Assembly (NCBI GenBank): GCA_016271365.2
Contig: CM057456.1
Location: 607,109,501-607,173,500, forward strand
DNA from: Neoceratodus forsteri
Taxonomy: Eukaryota; Chordata; Ceratodontiformes; Ceratodontidae
Length of the DNA: 64,000 nucleotides
Direction of reading: 5' to 3'
Positions 1 through 11,694 of the stretch are shown here, one piece after another; within the stretch, counting starts at the first letter, position 1; every line of letters starts with the position of its first letter. The notes beneath the pieces are model-generated. The model was not told where the DNA came from, searched no databases, and was given only the letters and a program-made list of their open reading frames with translations. A program made the position numbers and the translations under genes.

Positions 1-59
1 GAGAGAAAATGACCTAGTGACCTACTGTGTGGGCTGATGTAAGTGTAAATGTGTTGATG

Positions 60-480
60 AACTTGCCAAATAGCTGATATGAAGTGTAAAACTCCACACT
101 CTGTACCCCAGTACAACAAGTGAAGTTTGCTCCTTTAATGACTCCCTCATGCTGGAGAAAATGTGGTGAATCCAGAGCAACGCATGCACATATGTTCTGG
201 TTTTGTCTGAAGGTACAGGTATTCTGGGAAACCTTACAATTACAATTACAGGAAATATTCAGTCCTTCCCTTCAAATGACACCCTGTTTGATTTTCTCTG
301 TAGAAGTGCTGGCTGGGTCCACCAATCACAGACCCAAAAACTGCTATCTATTTGTATACTGCTTGGCAAAAAAGTTGCGACAAAGATGTGGCTGGTGGAG
401 GGGTATCCCTTGGTACAACTTCAGCAGCAATTAATGATAAATATGTATATGATAGAGAAATTTACAGCGTGTCTTTGACA
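60..480 (+). pseudogene. L1-type LINE, 3' end of ORF2 (decayed)
   Basis: The frame ending at the TAA at 432-434 reads like the C-terminal zinc knuckle of an L1 ORF2 protein: a CWRKCGE stretch, then H, then HMFWFC, followed by a hydrophobic stretch beginning KVQVFWE. L1 ORF2 normally ends with a Cys-rich segment followed by His and Cys of this kind. The stretch just upstream, out to about position 90, resembles the usual W-Y-x-T-P segment but has an in-frame stop. The fragment begins before the readable part and everything upstream is missing, so it is a dead copy. A different family from the 23-30 kb L1 is possible. Confidence 0.6.
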
Positions 481-1106
481 TAATCTAGCTAGATTTGAGT
501 TGCTCTGGGGTAGATGGGTTATGTATATGTAATATATGGATTTCAAAAATAATACTACTGCAAAGTATACAAAAAAATTCTCATAATACAATTGTTCCCG
601 AAGTGATAACACCATACTTGGCAAGTGTTAATACTATCGTTCTGAGTCAGAGCTCTGAATGATAGTATTTTCACAAAAAGTCAACAGTGCAAACGCAAGA
701 TCTCCCACAGCACGCTATGTTACCACTGTTGATTATACAACAACATCTTAAAACTCGGCTCATGATTGGCTGCCTTCTTTCTGTGAGCTGGCAGAATATT
801 TGGAACAACATGGCGGCCGTGTCTCACTTACTGAGAGAGAATCGCCACCAGGACATTTCTCCCTTTTTTTTTAAATATTGTACCCAAAACTGAACTATCA
901 GGTTGATCCTGCATTCAACAACAAAAAAGAAGTTAGGTCTGCTTATAAAAACAAACATTTGTACTCAAGAGAGGTGCCAGGAGGGGGGAGGGACGGTCTA
1001 GAGGATCAAGACAATGCAGCAGTCGGCCAGGACAGTGTCTTCACCACAGAAGCCAACTGCCCATTACAAAATAAAACTGGATCTATACATTTAAAAAAAA
1101 TAACAA
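481..1106. other. Unassigned sequence
   Basis: No coding similarity that I recognise. It contains a GGCGGCC-bearing segment near 810 and a G-rich stretch near 970-990. Short open frames here lack domain features. Confidence 0.4.
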
Positions 1107-1247
1107 ATACCTAAGTGTCTATTGCCAGGCAATAATCCCATCTCAAGGTGTTGGGGACTTTGGGAACCACTCGAGCTTCACTCTTGAGGTTCCAAGTCCT
1201 CAAAATCTATCGATGGGATAACTGCCTGGTAATAGACACTTAGGTAT
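1107..1247. mobile_element. Foldback MITE, 141 bp
   Basis: The two ends are inverted copies: ATACCTAAGTGTCTATT on the left is matched by AATAGACACTTAGGTAT on the right. Pairing continues inward through GCCAGGCA / TGCCTGG and the CCCATC / GATGGG pair, and again in the centre (GGGGACTTTGGGAACC against GGTTCCAAGTCCTC). Essentially the whole element folds into one hairpin. No transposase is present, so it is a non-autonomous DNA element. The length and internal layout resemble the 143-bp foldback at 18,157. I could not define a clear target duplication. Confidence 0.8.
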
Positions 1248-2280
1248 CTATTATTCTATTTGTTAGCAACTAATGCACATTTTATCCCATAGATGCTCTT
1301 TATACCATGAGAGTAATTCATACCTGGCGTAATTAGCCCTTCATATATGTCCTGCAATGTTATTGTTTTTTTTTTTTTGTTTGTTTTTTTTTAGTTTTCA
1401 CCTGATAACTTTGCAGCTTTTATATTTTTTATTTTTTATATGGAAACTGCAATAAATTTATAAAACAAAAAAAACTGTCTTCCTCTTTTAGTACATGAAC
1501 AATGCTGGTTTTGACACCTGGTAAATGCCTGAATCTACTCTGCTGATAAATATAAACCTAGATGGTATTTCATTTCTTAGCTGTAAACATGTAAGCATTC
1601 ATCAGAATCCATTATATTGCACAATGGAAGGGGCTCTGAATCTGTAGTACATCTATCACTTCTCCAAGGAGCTCTGTAATCACAAATGCAGTCAGATGCC
1701 AGGACTTGGAGCCAAATGTGTTCATGCCATCAGATGATTAAGATATAGTTAGTTAATTGTCATTTTGTGAGAACTGGCCATGGAACCGAGGGTTTTGTTC
1801 TTTTGTGACAGTGGTGTAATAAGTATAGTATCAGCTAATGCTGCTGAGTCAAGAGATATAGACCTGTGTTTTCTATTTGACAGGTGGAGCCAGCTGAACT
1901 TATTTCCCTCCACCTTTACAATTGCCCCTGGACTGCTGGATACTATTATAGCTATTATCCAACTCTGGATCATCATAATCATCATCATCTTCATCATTGC
2001 CCCATCACATTCAGTGAGATCTGTGGCATGTCATACTAAATGAGGGTGATACCACATTAGGTGTCACCTCATGGCACTGGCTGCCATGCCACTGACTGTC
2101 TTCTCCTGGTAATAGTTGTTTTATAGTGCTCACGTAATGCCTTCAGTTCATCAGTGGAGTTTATCAAAGAACATTCCCACTCCATGCTGCTTATTGGTTT
2201 TCATCTTGAACCAAAAAATGACTAGGGCAAAAAAGTCAGAGTGCAGTGTCACTGACAGAGTGGGGACTTAAAATAGGCAA
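1248..2280. other. Unassigned AT-rich sequence
   Basis: Contains T-homopolymer runs at about 1,363-1,395 and a short ATC-type microsatellite at about 1,968-1,995. No recognisable gene. The overlapping open frames on both strands around 1,750-2,040 are explained by simple-sequence content. Confidence 0.5.
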
Positions 2281-2690
2281 GGCAAGACTGGTTTATTGTT
2301 ATGGTGCCCAATCCTAGAGGGTCTGGGTGCCATATAGACATAAAAGCAGGATAGAAGCATCAGGACATAAATCAGATTACAAAGTTAATATCAATCACTA
2401 GTCCCACAGCAGATGGTAAATAAATGGGTTTTTAATTTACTTTTAAACATGTACACTCTAGGGCTCCTCAAACCTCCGGGGGAAGTGCATTCCACAAAAG
2501 TGGGACTGCAATTCTGAATACATGATTCCCCCTAAGATTTAAAATGTGATGTCTGGATACAGTGGAGACCTGCCTCAGAAGACTGGACAAATAAGACCAA
2601 AGAGTAATATTAAATGCACATTGAAAACAGAAAGTAGAGTTAGAGTCAGCATTTCGGCTATAGATATTCTTCACAAGTTATCTATAAAGA
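2281..2690 (-). mobile_element. LINE 3' end (CR1/L2 group), antisense
   Basis: The minus strand from 2,674 to 2,468 encodes a typical LINE reverse transcriptase C-terminal tail, ending with a segment like FRIAVPLLWNALPPEV. The AVxLWNxLPxEV pattern is diagnostic of the end of ORF2 in CR1/L2/Rex-type non-LTR elements. The rest, down to 2,281, is probably its 3' untranslated region. The upstream endonuclease and palm domains are absent, which is usual for 5'-truncated insertions. Confidence 0.65.
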
Positions 2691-3229
2691 AATAAAATAA
2701 AGTTAGGGGAGAGAGAGTGAGAAAGCAGGGCTGTATGTTGGGAAGGAAAATGGGTGGATAGATTTTAAAGAAAAAGTGATAAGAGGTAAGTTAAGAATAG
2801 AAGCTGGGAAACAAAACAGTTTGAACAGAGGAGAGACATTAAGAAAAGTAAAAGAACTGATGAACTATCAGGTAAAGTCTAATAACTGGATAAAGTTAGG
2901 AGACTGCACATGTGACCAGTGTGATGGCAACATGCCAGGAACACCAGGGAAAAAAGACACATGGACATGAGCACATAGCATATTAGTGTGCCCACACGTT
3001 CCTTTCTCTCACATGCAGTACATACATACTGGGTATGATGAATACAAAAATATCAGAGGGAGGACAGAAAGGACTAATTCCAGTGGCAAAACATGAGGTG
3101 GTTGAAAGTTGAAAAGATGAGCACATAGAAAATAAGTCTGCCTTTCAATCTTATATTTATTATATGGATATATGAGTTTTTAAGAATTTCTGGTCTCTTG
3201 ACTTGTATATTTTATTGTATCGTATTTAA
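2691..3229. other. Unassigned sequence
   Basis: Purine-rich, with no recognisable domain in either strand. Confidence 0.4.
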
Positions 3230-3289
3230 TTTGTTTTTTTTTAAGTACAGCGCTCCGAATACCTGGAAAGGAGTGCTCTATAAATAAAG
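3230..3289 (+). repeat. SINE/LINE 3' tail leading into microsatellite
   Basis: The sequence around AGCGCTCCGAATACC through GTGCTCTATAAATAAAG matches the form of the conserved 3' tails of L2-mobilised SINEs and LINEs, which end with a GCTATATAAATAAA-like stretch and a short tandem repeat. The microsatellite that follows may have grown from this tail. Confidence 0.4.
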
Positions 3290-3307
3290 TATCTATCTAT
3301 CCATCTA

Positions 3308-3342
<35 letters not shown>

Positions 3343-3364
3343 GTCTTTCTGTCTATCTATCTAC

Positions 3365-3426
<62 letters not shown>

Positions 3427-3450
3427 GACTGTCTGTCTGTTTGTCTATCT
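3290..3450. repeat. Tetranucleotide microsatellite (TATC/TGTC)n
   Basis: About 160 bp of TATC and TGTC tetramers with a few interruptions (TTTC, TACC). The pure TATC block is at about 3,366-3,425, with TGTC-rich blocks on both sides. Confidence 0.97.
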
Positions 3451-3585
3451 AATCTAGGGGCTACTGGGAACATAAGCAGATAACACACTTGGTTTATGTG
3501 TTTTTTTCTCTGGTCAGCATTCCAGAAACTCTGCTGAAGGACACAAACAGAAAGACTATTAATGTTACGGTTGTTTGTAGTAAAA

Positions 3586-4310
3586 TGGGACACATAGACA
3601 CACAGAAACATAGAATTTGACATCAGATAAGGACTGCTTGGCCCACCTAGTCTGCCCATGTTCCCACCTACTCTCAGTCCGTAGACCCTACTTAATCTTT
3701 GGCTTTAACCCATCCCCCCTTCCTTGCTTCTGAGGTGCCCTTACACCTATCCCATGCCATCTTAAGTCCCATTACAGTTTTCGCTCCCACCACGGCATCC
3801 ATCACCCTTTCTGTAAAGAAGCGTTTCCTTACATTTCCACTGATTCTACCCCACTTCAGCTTCATTGCAAGACTCATTGTTCTTGTGCATCCTTTTCTCT
3901 GAAAAAGGTTTTCCTCTTGAGCCTTACTTATACACTTGAGGTATCTGAAAGTCTCTATCATATCCCCCCTTCCTCTTTCCCCCAGTCTGTACATACTGAG
4001 GTCCTTCAGTCTCTCCTAATAGGGCTTTTGATGCAGATCCCACACCATTTTAATTGCCCTCCTCTGGACTGCCTCAACTCTGTCTATGTCCTTTCGGAGA
4101 TGAGGACTCCAGGACTGGACACAGTACTCTAGGTGGGGTTTTACCAGAGACTGATACAGAGGTATCACCACCTTCCTCTTTCTGCTGGTGACACCCCTCC
4201 CTATGCACCCTAGCATCCCACTGGCTCTCAACACTGCCTTGTCACACTGTCCACCTTTAGGTCATCAGATGTGATAACACCCAGGTCTCTTTCCTGACAC
4301 AACGGGTTTA
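3586..4310 (-). mobile_element. CR1-like LINE 3' fragment, antisense
   Basis: The left edge carries the family's 3' end (CACAGAAACATAGAATTTG, then CAGATAAGGACTGCTTGG). On the minus strand, reading from 4,234 to 3,692, there are RT C-terminal segments: a cysteine-containing HLEYCVQSW stretch, IDRVEAVQRRAIKMVW, GDMIETFRYLK and KRFFTERVMDA. Frameshifts separate these pieces, so it is inactive. It is 5'-truncated: nothing of the endonuclease or palm domains is present. Confidence 0.85.
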
Positions 4311-4465
4311 TTAGTGTCTCCATTTCAGATTGCAGTGTTCCTTGAACCTGTCAGCCAGGTGTCTACCAGTCTCGGCAATGTAAACAGATAGACACCCTGA
4401 TAATAATGCAGTACAGTACAGTACACTACACTACATTGCTAGAAATACACCAGAATTCCTTGGTG
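4311..4465. other. Unassigned, with a short 5-bp tandem motif
   Basis: Contains a small CAGTA/CACTA tandem at about 4,410-4,437. Nothing else is recognised. Confidence 0.4.
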
Positions 4466-4780
4466 GTTTTTTTTATTATCTATTTATTTATTTCAGTTTC
4501 AGATTAACACCTTTGAGCTGGTGAGCTCATTTACAAAAGTTTCAAGTCAAGGATTACATAGAACAGGACACTGGGTACACACAAGTAAAAACAGTGGTCA
4601 AACATTAGGTTGAAACCAGTACATACAGTGTTTATGCATTTAGTTGACAGACAAATAATTACAAAAGTGCATGTTTATTACAGTTATCATCAGCAGAGAA
4701 GTAGAGGTGGGTTGGAGGATTAGGGAGATATCGAGTTAGGACAATTAAATAAAATAGTGCAGAGCAGTAGTAGGTAAGCA
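4466..4780 (-). mobile_element. LINE 3'-UTR fragment, antisense
   Basis: It starts with TATTTATTTATTTCAG, then a segment whose complement reads CAAAGGTGTTAATC next to the A/T-rich tail. The same tail motif (AAAGGTGTTAATCCAAG followed by AATAAATAAATA) occurs in sense orientation near 16,185-16,220. This is therefore probably a LINE 3' untranslated tail inserted in reverse. No coding part is left. Confidence 0.5.
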
Positions 4781-5284
4781 GCCTGTGGGGCTTTGGTTTG
4801 AAAAATGACTGTGGGAAACACTAACACTGGCACCATCTTGTGGCCAAATGCAGCAATGCACAATTTATTACAATCTTTGTTGTCCACCAAAGTTAAATAC
4901 TGTAGAAAAATAGATACTGTTGACAGATAAAGGACTTAGTGTCCATCCAATCTGCAGCAAACCTGCCCAAAACCAAAGATTTTGCATGAGGTGCCACTAG
5001 ACAGCCAGGGCCATGGGGTAGAGTGCTCCTCTTGTCCCAGTCTAGCTCCACATTTGTTACCTTACATTGAAATGTTTTCATGAGTTTGGTGTTGGGGACC
5101 CCAAATTGGTAGGCAAGTATTGCTGGAAAGTTCAGCAATGATGTCAACAATAAATAATTTCATGAGAATATTTTACCTAAAAAGAGGGTGACGTTTTAAA
5201 AAACCAAAAAAACAGCATTATGTTTTTGACCTAGCCTCTAACACCATGAAGAAGTGGCCACTGCTGCACAATTAAAGTATCAAT
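4781..5284. other. Unassigned sequence
   Basis: No recognisable coding or repeat signature. An open frame on the minus strand (5,150-4,893) has no domain features. Confidence 0.4.
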
Positions 5285-8185
5285 CATAGGATCATAGAAA
5301 TCTGGCAGTGGAAAAGGACCCTATGGGCCATCGAGTTTGCCCCTTCCCCCCTTACTCATCCACCATGTCCCGGGACCTCCCCTTCCCCTCACTTGCTAAT
5401 TCCTTATGCCTGTCCCATGCCCTCTTGAATCCCTTTACCATTTCAGCCCCCACTACTTCCTTCAGTAGTTTATTCCAGGCCTCCACCACCCTCTCCGTGA
5501 AGTAACACCCCCTCACATTGCCCCTAAATCTTCCTCCTTCCAATCTTAGACTATGCCCTCTAATTATAACCGCCACCTTCCTTTTAAATAAGCTCCCCTC
5601 CCTTACCTTATTGATCCCTTCATGTACTAAATGTCTCTATCATGTTCCCCCTCCCTTCTAGTCTCCATTGGGTAGAAATCCAGTTCCCTCCACCTCTCCT
5701 CAAATGGCTTCCCCTGCATACCGAGCACCATCTTGCTTGCCCTTCTCTGCACCCTGTCAATCCCATCTATGTCTTTCCGTAGGTATGGTCTCCAGAACTG
5801 GACCCCATACTCCAGGTGCTGCCTCACCATGGCTCTATAAAGAGGCATTAGCACCTCCCTCCTTCTGCTTGTTATGCCCCTCTCAATGCATGCCAACATT
5901 TTGTTTTCCTTTCCCACTGCTTTGCTGCATTGATTATCTACCTCAAGGTTGCTTGATATTATAATCCCCAGATCCCTTTCCTGCTCAGTTTGCTTAATTA
6001 TCTCCCCATCCAAAGAGTAGGCTGCATATGGGTTCCTACACCCCATGTGCATCACTGCACATTTTTTGGCATTGAATTTCAGCTGCCAAGTTTCCAACCA
6101 CCCCTCCAGAATCTTCAGGTCATCCCTCATGGCCTCCCCCCCCCCCCATGGTGTCCATCCTATTGCGGATCTTCGTATCATCTGCAAATGGGCACACCTT
6201 CCCCTCCAGCCCTTCCATTATATCACTAATATAGATGTTAAAAAGGAGGGGTCCCAGTACCAACCCCTGGGGCACCCCACTCACCACCCCATCTCCCTGG
6301 AATGTACCCCATTTACCACCACTTTCTGGCTTCTGTCCTTCAACCAATTTTCCACCTACCTAGTTATTCTCTGTCCCACCACTAAGCTTTCCAGAATAGT
6401 TACCAGCCTTCTGTGAGGGATGGAGTCAAAGACCTTCCTGAAGTCTAGATAGGCCACATCCACCACCCCTTCCTGATCAGCCACCTTCATCACCCAATCA
6501 AAGAACTCTATTAGGTTTGTCTGACATGACCTCCCAGATGTGAAGCCATGCTGCCTATCATCCAGAAGTCTGCTGTCTAGCAGGTAGTTTACCACTCTTT
6601 CCTTTAATAACACCTCCATCACCTTCCCCACCACCAAGGTGAGGCTGACTGAGTGATAGTTTCCTGTCTCCTCCATGCTGCCCCACCCCTTATGCAGTGG
6701 CACCATGTCCACCATCTTCCAGTTACTTGGCACCCAACCACTATCCAGGGACAAGTTAAACAGCCTTGCCAGAGGTGCCACCAGCTCCTCCCTCAATTTC
6801 CAGAGTACCCTAGAATGCAAGTCATCTGGCCTCATTGCCTTGTCTACCTTCAACCTTCCTAGCTCCTCTTTTACCCTGGCTTCATTGAATGGGCTAGGAT
6901 CCACTCTTTTGTCATCCCTTCCCCTCTTCTTTAACTTAGGTTCCTTCCCTTCCCCTTCCACCATAAAGACTGAGCAAAAATAGATATTCAGCACCTCTGC
7001 ATTCTCAATGTCTCCCTCCATCAGTGCGCCCCTCCCCCCTTACCCTTACTATCCCCTACCTTGCCTTCCTCTTTTCCCTCACATTCCTAAAAAAAGTTTT
7101 GTCTCCCCTTTTGGCCTGTCTATCAATTCTCTCTTCCGCATCTGCTTTTGCCCTCCTAATCTTTTTCCCTGCCACCCTCAGCTTCTCTATAAATCTCCCT
7201 GTCCTCCCTCCTCTAGGTCTTCTTATATGTTCTGAATGCCATGCTTCTTTCCCTAATTGCCCCCACCACCTCCCTGGTAAACCAGAGTGACCTCCTTTTT
7301 CTTTTGTGCTTTCCTACCCTTTTCATGCAGAGTTCAGTGGCTTTCCATATCCCCCTCCTCCTTAATGCAAGTCCGTAATTCCTCTACTCCCCTTTTTTGC
7401 TCCTTACCTTCCATTTCCTCCCTGAAAATCCCCCTCATTCTTGCAAAGTCCGCTCACCGGAAGTCCAGAACCTTCGGATTGGTTTGATTTGTTTCATTTC
7501 CTGTTTTTATTCTAAAGATCACTGTATTGTGGTTGCTCGCACCAAGACAATCTCCCACCTCCACTTCTTTTACACTATCCCCATTGGTGAGGACCATGTC
7601 CAGTATGTTATTCCCCCTAGTGGGCTCCCTAACCAGCTGTTGCAGCAAAGCTCCCTGGAGTGCTCCAAGTACCTCTCTGCTCCTGGCAGATTTTGCCGTT
7701 GGGAGCACCCAGCCCACATCGGGGAGGTTAAGGTCCCCCAGTAGTAGGATCTTCCCCCTGAGCGCATTTCATTGTACTTCTTAGACCGTCTGCCTGTCCC
7801 CTTCCTCCACCTGTATAGGAGGCCTATAAATCACACACAGTCTTAATGACGCCCCAGTCCTTTTTTCCAATGTGACCCACAGGACCTCTGCCTCCTTGTG
7901 CACCTCCTGTCCTTCTGTCGCCATAATGTCTTCTTTGACTTGCAGTGCATCCCCCTTTCTGCCATCCCTGTCCCTTCTAAAAAGCCTGTACCCCAGGACA
8001 CCTACTTCCCAAGACTGGTGCTCTGACCACCAGGTCTCAGTTACAGCCACAATGTCTAGACCCTCTTCCACCATAATGGCCTCCAAGTCCACCATTTTGT
8101 TGCCTAGACTCCTGGCATTTGCTGACAGTCCTTTAACCCCAAAAGATGCATGCATAATGCACTTGGCCCAGTTTTTAAAAGGTTA
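5285..8185 (-). mobile_element. CR1-like LINE, nearly complete ORF2, antisense
   Basis: The minus strand holds an almost full ORF2 in order. The endonuclease N-terminus is at 8,155-7,781 (SANARSLGNK, VTETWW, CVIYRPP). The endonuclease middle and end lie at about 7,765-7,454, with GDLN in place of the usual GDFN and SNH in place of SDH. The RT lies at 7,021-6,356 (palm A: YLDFRKVFDSIPH) and 6,347-6,120 (VPQGLVLGPLLFNIY, then FADDTKI, the usual CR1 form of the catalytic motif). The RT tail is at 6,187-5,352. Pieces are joined by frameshifts. ORF1 is missing. The 3' end at 5,285 has an ATAGGATCATAGAAATC-type terminus unlike the other CR1 copies, so it is a separate subfamily. Confidence 0.9.
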
Positions 8186-8627
8186 ACAGTCACAAAAGTA
8201 CATTTTCATAAACTGTGTTGCTGAGTAAAATGTTCTTCATATGTAATGTTGATTTCCTAATGGACTGTTCAAAACCTTTAAAAGCAGGTGTCTGTAGGTG
8301 AAAGGGGCAGGTTACTATTGCAACACAAAAATGCCAGTACAGTGGAGTCATCATGAAAGAACAAAATGTAAAACAAAGAGCGGACGGTTGTGTCATCTGT
8401 GGCCCAGTACTACCACAACAGAAAAAAAAACTGTCTACAAAATACACAAAAGCAGTGCACCCACAAATTACTGCTGTGCAAGCTGAACTGTAATGGAAAA
8501 TCAAGTGGCAAGCAGTATAGACAATTGGAAGCACTGTATCACAGAGGCACTTCTTTGGGGAAGGGGGATCTAGGACCAGGAAGCTTCCCTTTTTATATAC
8601 CAAACAGTGACTCAATTTTCTTTCTGT
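8186..8627. other. Unassigned sequence
   Basis: A 141-codon minus-strand open frame covers most of it, but it is low-complexity (Cys/Phe/Ser-rich) and has no motif I recognise. The plus strand shows a CVICGP stretch near 8,393-8,410 that could be a CxxC zinc-binding remnant; the evidence is weak. Confidence 0.3.
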
Positions 8628-8902
8628 ACTGAGGAGCCCAGCATGACATTTAGTACTACAAGTTGGGCCTCACCAGTGCCTAAAAAAGGATAACTTTCCC
8701 TGCTTTCTGGTCATCCCTCTTTTAAGGCATTCCAGCATTCCGATGGCCCTCTTGAAGGTGAATGCAGACTGCTTGTAATGCTACATTCCCTTTGTTCTTT
8801 CATGAACCCCCATGTCCTTCCCCTCTGCTATTGTAGCAAGAGCAGCCCCACTCAGTGTGTAAGTCCTAGCTCCATTCTGAGACTTCAAATACCCTTCCTT
8901 TT
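8628..8902 (-). mobile_element. Diverged CR1-like fragment, antisense
   Basis: Contains antisense versions of the RT C-terminal core recognisable in other copies (TTGGGCCTCACCAGTGCC corresponds to the 'dependent on the gene tail' region seen at 10,095). It is too decayed to translate convincingly. Confidence 0.4.
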
Positions 8903-10630
8903 GAAACATAGACTTTAATGGCAGATAAGGATTGCTTGGCCCACCCAGTCTGCCCATTTTCCTACCTATTGGATAAGCTGCAGATCCTAGCTAACCAACA
9001 GCCTACTTCCTCCTACCCCCCCACCAGAATTGCCTTATGTCTGTCCCATACCTTCTTGAATTCATAGAAACATAGAAACATAGAAGTTGACAGCAGATAA
9101 GGACCACAAGGCCCATCCAGTCTGCCCATTTCTTTTTCTACCTTATGAATGTGCCATCGGCCTTTGCTCTGTCAATGGCCTATTTATTCATACTCATCTG
9201 TATTGCTCCCTTATGCTTCTCCCATGCGTGATTGAAGCCCTGCACTGTATTCATATCTGCCACTTCCTGAGGTAGGCCATTCCATGCATCCACCACCCTT
9301 TCTGTGAAAAATAACTTTCTCACATTACCCCTTAATCGGCCTCACTCTAATCTCATGCTGTGTCCTCTTGTCCTGCTATTTTTCTTATATTGAAACATGT
9401 TAGACTCTTTCACCTTGTTAATGCCCTTAAGGTGTTTGAATGTTTCTATCATATCACCTCTCTCCCTCCTTTGCTCGAGGGTATGCATATTGAGTTCCGT
9501 TAATCTGTCCTCATATGTTTTCTGATGCAGTCTCTCCATCATTCTGGTTGCCCTTCTCTGGACTGCCTCAATCTGGTTAATGTCCTTGTGAAGGTGTGGC
9601 CTTCAGTACTGCATGCAGTACTCCAGATAGGACCTAACCAGTGTCTTGTAAAGAGGGATTATTACCTCCCTCTTCCGACTTGTGATACCCCTACTAATAC
9701 ACCCCAATTTTTGACCCCGCGACCTCCTCAGGAAGGCCATTCCTTGCGTCCACCACCCTCTCCATGAAAAAATACTTCCTCACGTTGCCCTGGAGCCATC
9801 ACTCCCTCTATCTTCAAATTGTGCTCCCTTGTTCTTGTACATCTCTTTTTCTGAAATATGCTATCCTCTTGGACTTTATTGATTCTCTTGAGGTATTTGA
9901 AAGTTTCTATCATGTCCCCCCTCTCCCTCCTTTCCTCAAAGGTATACATATCAAGCTCTTTTAGTCTCTCTCTTTGTATGACTTCTGGTGCAGACTCTGC
10001 ACCATTTTAGTTGCCCTCCTCTGGCTTGCCTCCATCCTGTCTATGTTCTTGAGGAGATGGAGGCTCCAGAACTGCATGCAGTACTCCAGATGGGGTCTCA
10101 CCAACTGTCTGGACAGAAGGATAACAACCTCCTGTTTTTTTACTGGTGATGCCTCTCCCTATGCATCCCAGTATCCCCCTAGCCCTCCTTACTGCTTCTC
10201 ACATTGCTTGCCTACCTTTAGGTCATCTGATATGACTACCCCAGGTCCCTTTCCATTTTTGTTGTTGTTAGTACCTTCCACTTTCTTTATGATGCATCAG
10301 AGACTCCAATTTGACCAATCCCCCAACTTGTTAAGGTCCCACTGAAGTGTGTCTCCATCTTCAAGGGAATCTACTGCCCTGGCCAACATGGTTTCATCCC
10401 CAACATCAGGCAGCTTGCTAGAGCCCCAGCTTTCAGATCATTAACGAAACAATTGAACAGTTACTTTATATACAAAAATAAATTGAACAGCAGTGGCCCC
10501 GACACTGATCATTAAGTAGCATTGCTGAGAACCCCTCTCCACTTGGAGTACTGCCAGCCCATCACAATTCTCTGCCCCCCTCCCAAGAAGGTATGTGTAG
10601 CTGGAGGAGACATTGTTTTCAAAAGAGTTA
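8903..10630 (-). mobile_element. CR1-like LINE, antisense, split by a second CR1
   Basis: The 3' end begins at GAAACATAGAC (8,903) with the CAGATAAGGATTGCTTGG signature and runs to about 9,063. The same element resumes at about 9,707 (TTTTTGACCCCGCGACC) and continues to about 10,630. The uninterrupted order can be seen in the related copy at 36,470-36,510, where the TGAATTCCACC and TTTTTGACCCC segments are adjacent. The resumed part encodes, antisense, the C-terminal RT (KYLKRINKVQEDSIF, near 9,900) and, further on, decayed palm-proximal sequence. The interruption is 9,064-9,706. Confidence 0.85.
9064..9706 (-). mobile_element. Nested CR1-like LINE 3' fragment (second subfamily), antisense
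   Basis: It begins with tandem CATAGAAACATAG copies and GAAGTTGACAGCAGATAAGG, then CACAAGGCCCATCC. The same subfamily signature is at 54,812. On the minus strand, 9,542-9,342 encodes GDMIETFKHLKGINKV and a following NNSRTRGHSMRLE-like region. It interrupts the CR1 at 8,903-10,630, so it is the younger of the two. Confidence 0.85.
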
Positions 10631-10834
10631 AAATAAGACCTAATGACTTGTGTGGAGGTAAACAAATTTATTTCTCTAAACACTGGCATCTAGAAAACAG
10701 AATGCAAGTTAAACCCCAGTGTATGATCATAAGTATTATATCTTGATGCATGATGCTAAAGCACATCAGTGAAAAACTATAACTGACACAAAAATTCTAC
10801 AAGAAGTCTACAAACAATGTACAATTCTCCTTTT
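10631..10834. other. Unassigned spacer
   Basis: No recognisable feature between the CR1 and the composite hairpin array. Confidence 0.4.
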
Positions 10835-11120
10835 CATGTTTGCCTGTGCGCATATGCAAGAAACATTATGTGACAGCTTAGGAGAGAAGCGGGTTGTGGA
10901 GGTGCGGCACTGTTACAGCCAAGGGAGGCACTGCATTTGGGGGCTTGGCACTGGTGAACCAATGGAGGCACAGTGTGCCGATGACACTGGTCTCAAAAAG
11001 TGCCACCAAGTACAAACATTTTCACTGCAGCAATCAGGGACCACCTCGTCATTGCAGCATCAGTCTTTCCGCTGCAATGAGGGAGCGACCCATCATTGCA
11101 GAGAGGAACGTTAGCTAGCG

Positions 11121-11177
11121 TAATACTGTTTGTGAATATGGCTGGCAGCTTGCCGCTGCGTTCACAACAGTATTATG
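11121..11177. repeat. Long hairpin opening the module cluster
   Basis: AATACTGTTTGTGAA on the left pairs with TTCACAACAGTATT on the right, with about 28 bp between the arms. A further short pair (GTCATTGCAGC / GCTGCAATGA) lies just upstream at about 11,050-11,085. Confidence 0.7.
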
Positions 11178-11185
11178 CAGCCCCT

Positions 11186-11552
11186 AGTGCCGAGGGGGTG
11201 CCCAATCCCCCTCGGCAGCATGCGCCCCCCCAAATAGTCTTTGTTTGCAGATGGGGGCCCCAATCCCCATCGGTTTCAGTCCCCGTCTGAGTTTCATTTG
11301 CCGACGGGGGAGCCCACTCCCGTGGGCATAATGTCCCCTATCCACAATTAAATTTGCCAATGGAGGAGCCCACTCCCCATTGGCTTAATGTCCCCCCCCC
11401 CACAAAACGTAGGTTTATGCCAAGGGGGGTGCCCAGTCCCCCTCAACTATTGTGCTCCCGTATATGCCGACGGGGGTGCCCAACCCCGCCGGCTACAGTT
11501 GCCCCCAACAAAACATTAGGTTGGCATGCTGGGAGCCCACCCAGCATGCCAA
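11186..11552. repeat. Cluster of seven short hairpin modules (copy 1)
   Basis: Successive modules at about 11,188-11,217, 11,246-11,273, 11,299-11,330, 11,353-11,385, 11,417-11,450, 11,464-11,494 and 11,522-11,551. Each is an arm such as GCCGACGGGG, a loop GTGCCCAA or AGCCCA, and a complementary arm such as CCCCGTCGGC. The arms differ between modules while staying self-complementary, for example GGCATGCTGGG / CCCAGCATGCC in the last one. Confidence 0.85.
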
Positions 11553-11694
11553 ATGTCCATATTAAATGTCCCTGTAAAAAAAAAAAGGCCCGCAATGTTT
11601 TTTTCCCCTGTAAATCAAAAACGGTCCCTCATCGAGTCCGGCTCCCGCCCCCAATCCGTGCCACCCTCTGCACACCCTGTCTCCCCACACTCGC

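Noticed and set aside
1749..2043. Open frames on both strands around the ATC microsatellite
   Set aside because: Simple-sequence coding (Met/Ile runs) with no domain.
8190..8615. 141-codon minus-strand frame as a membrane protein gene
   Set aside because: No motif, no start context and low-complexity Cys/Phe composition. More likely a chance open frame.
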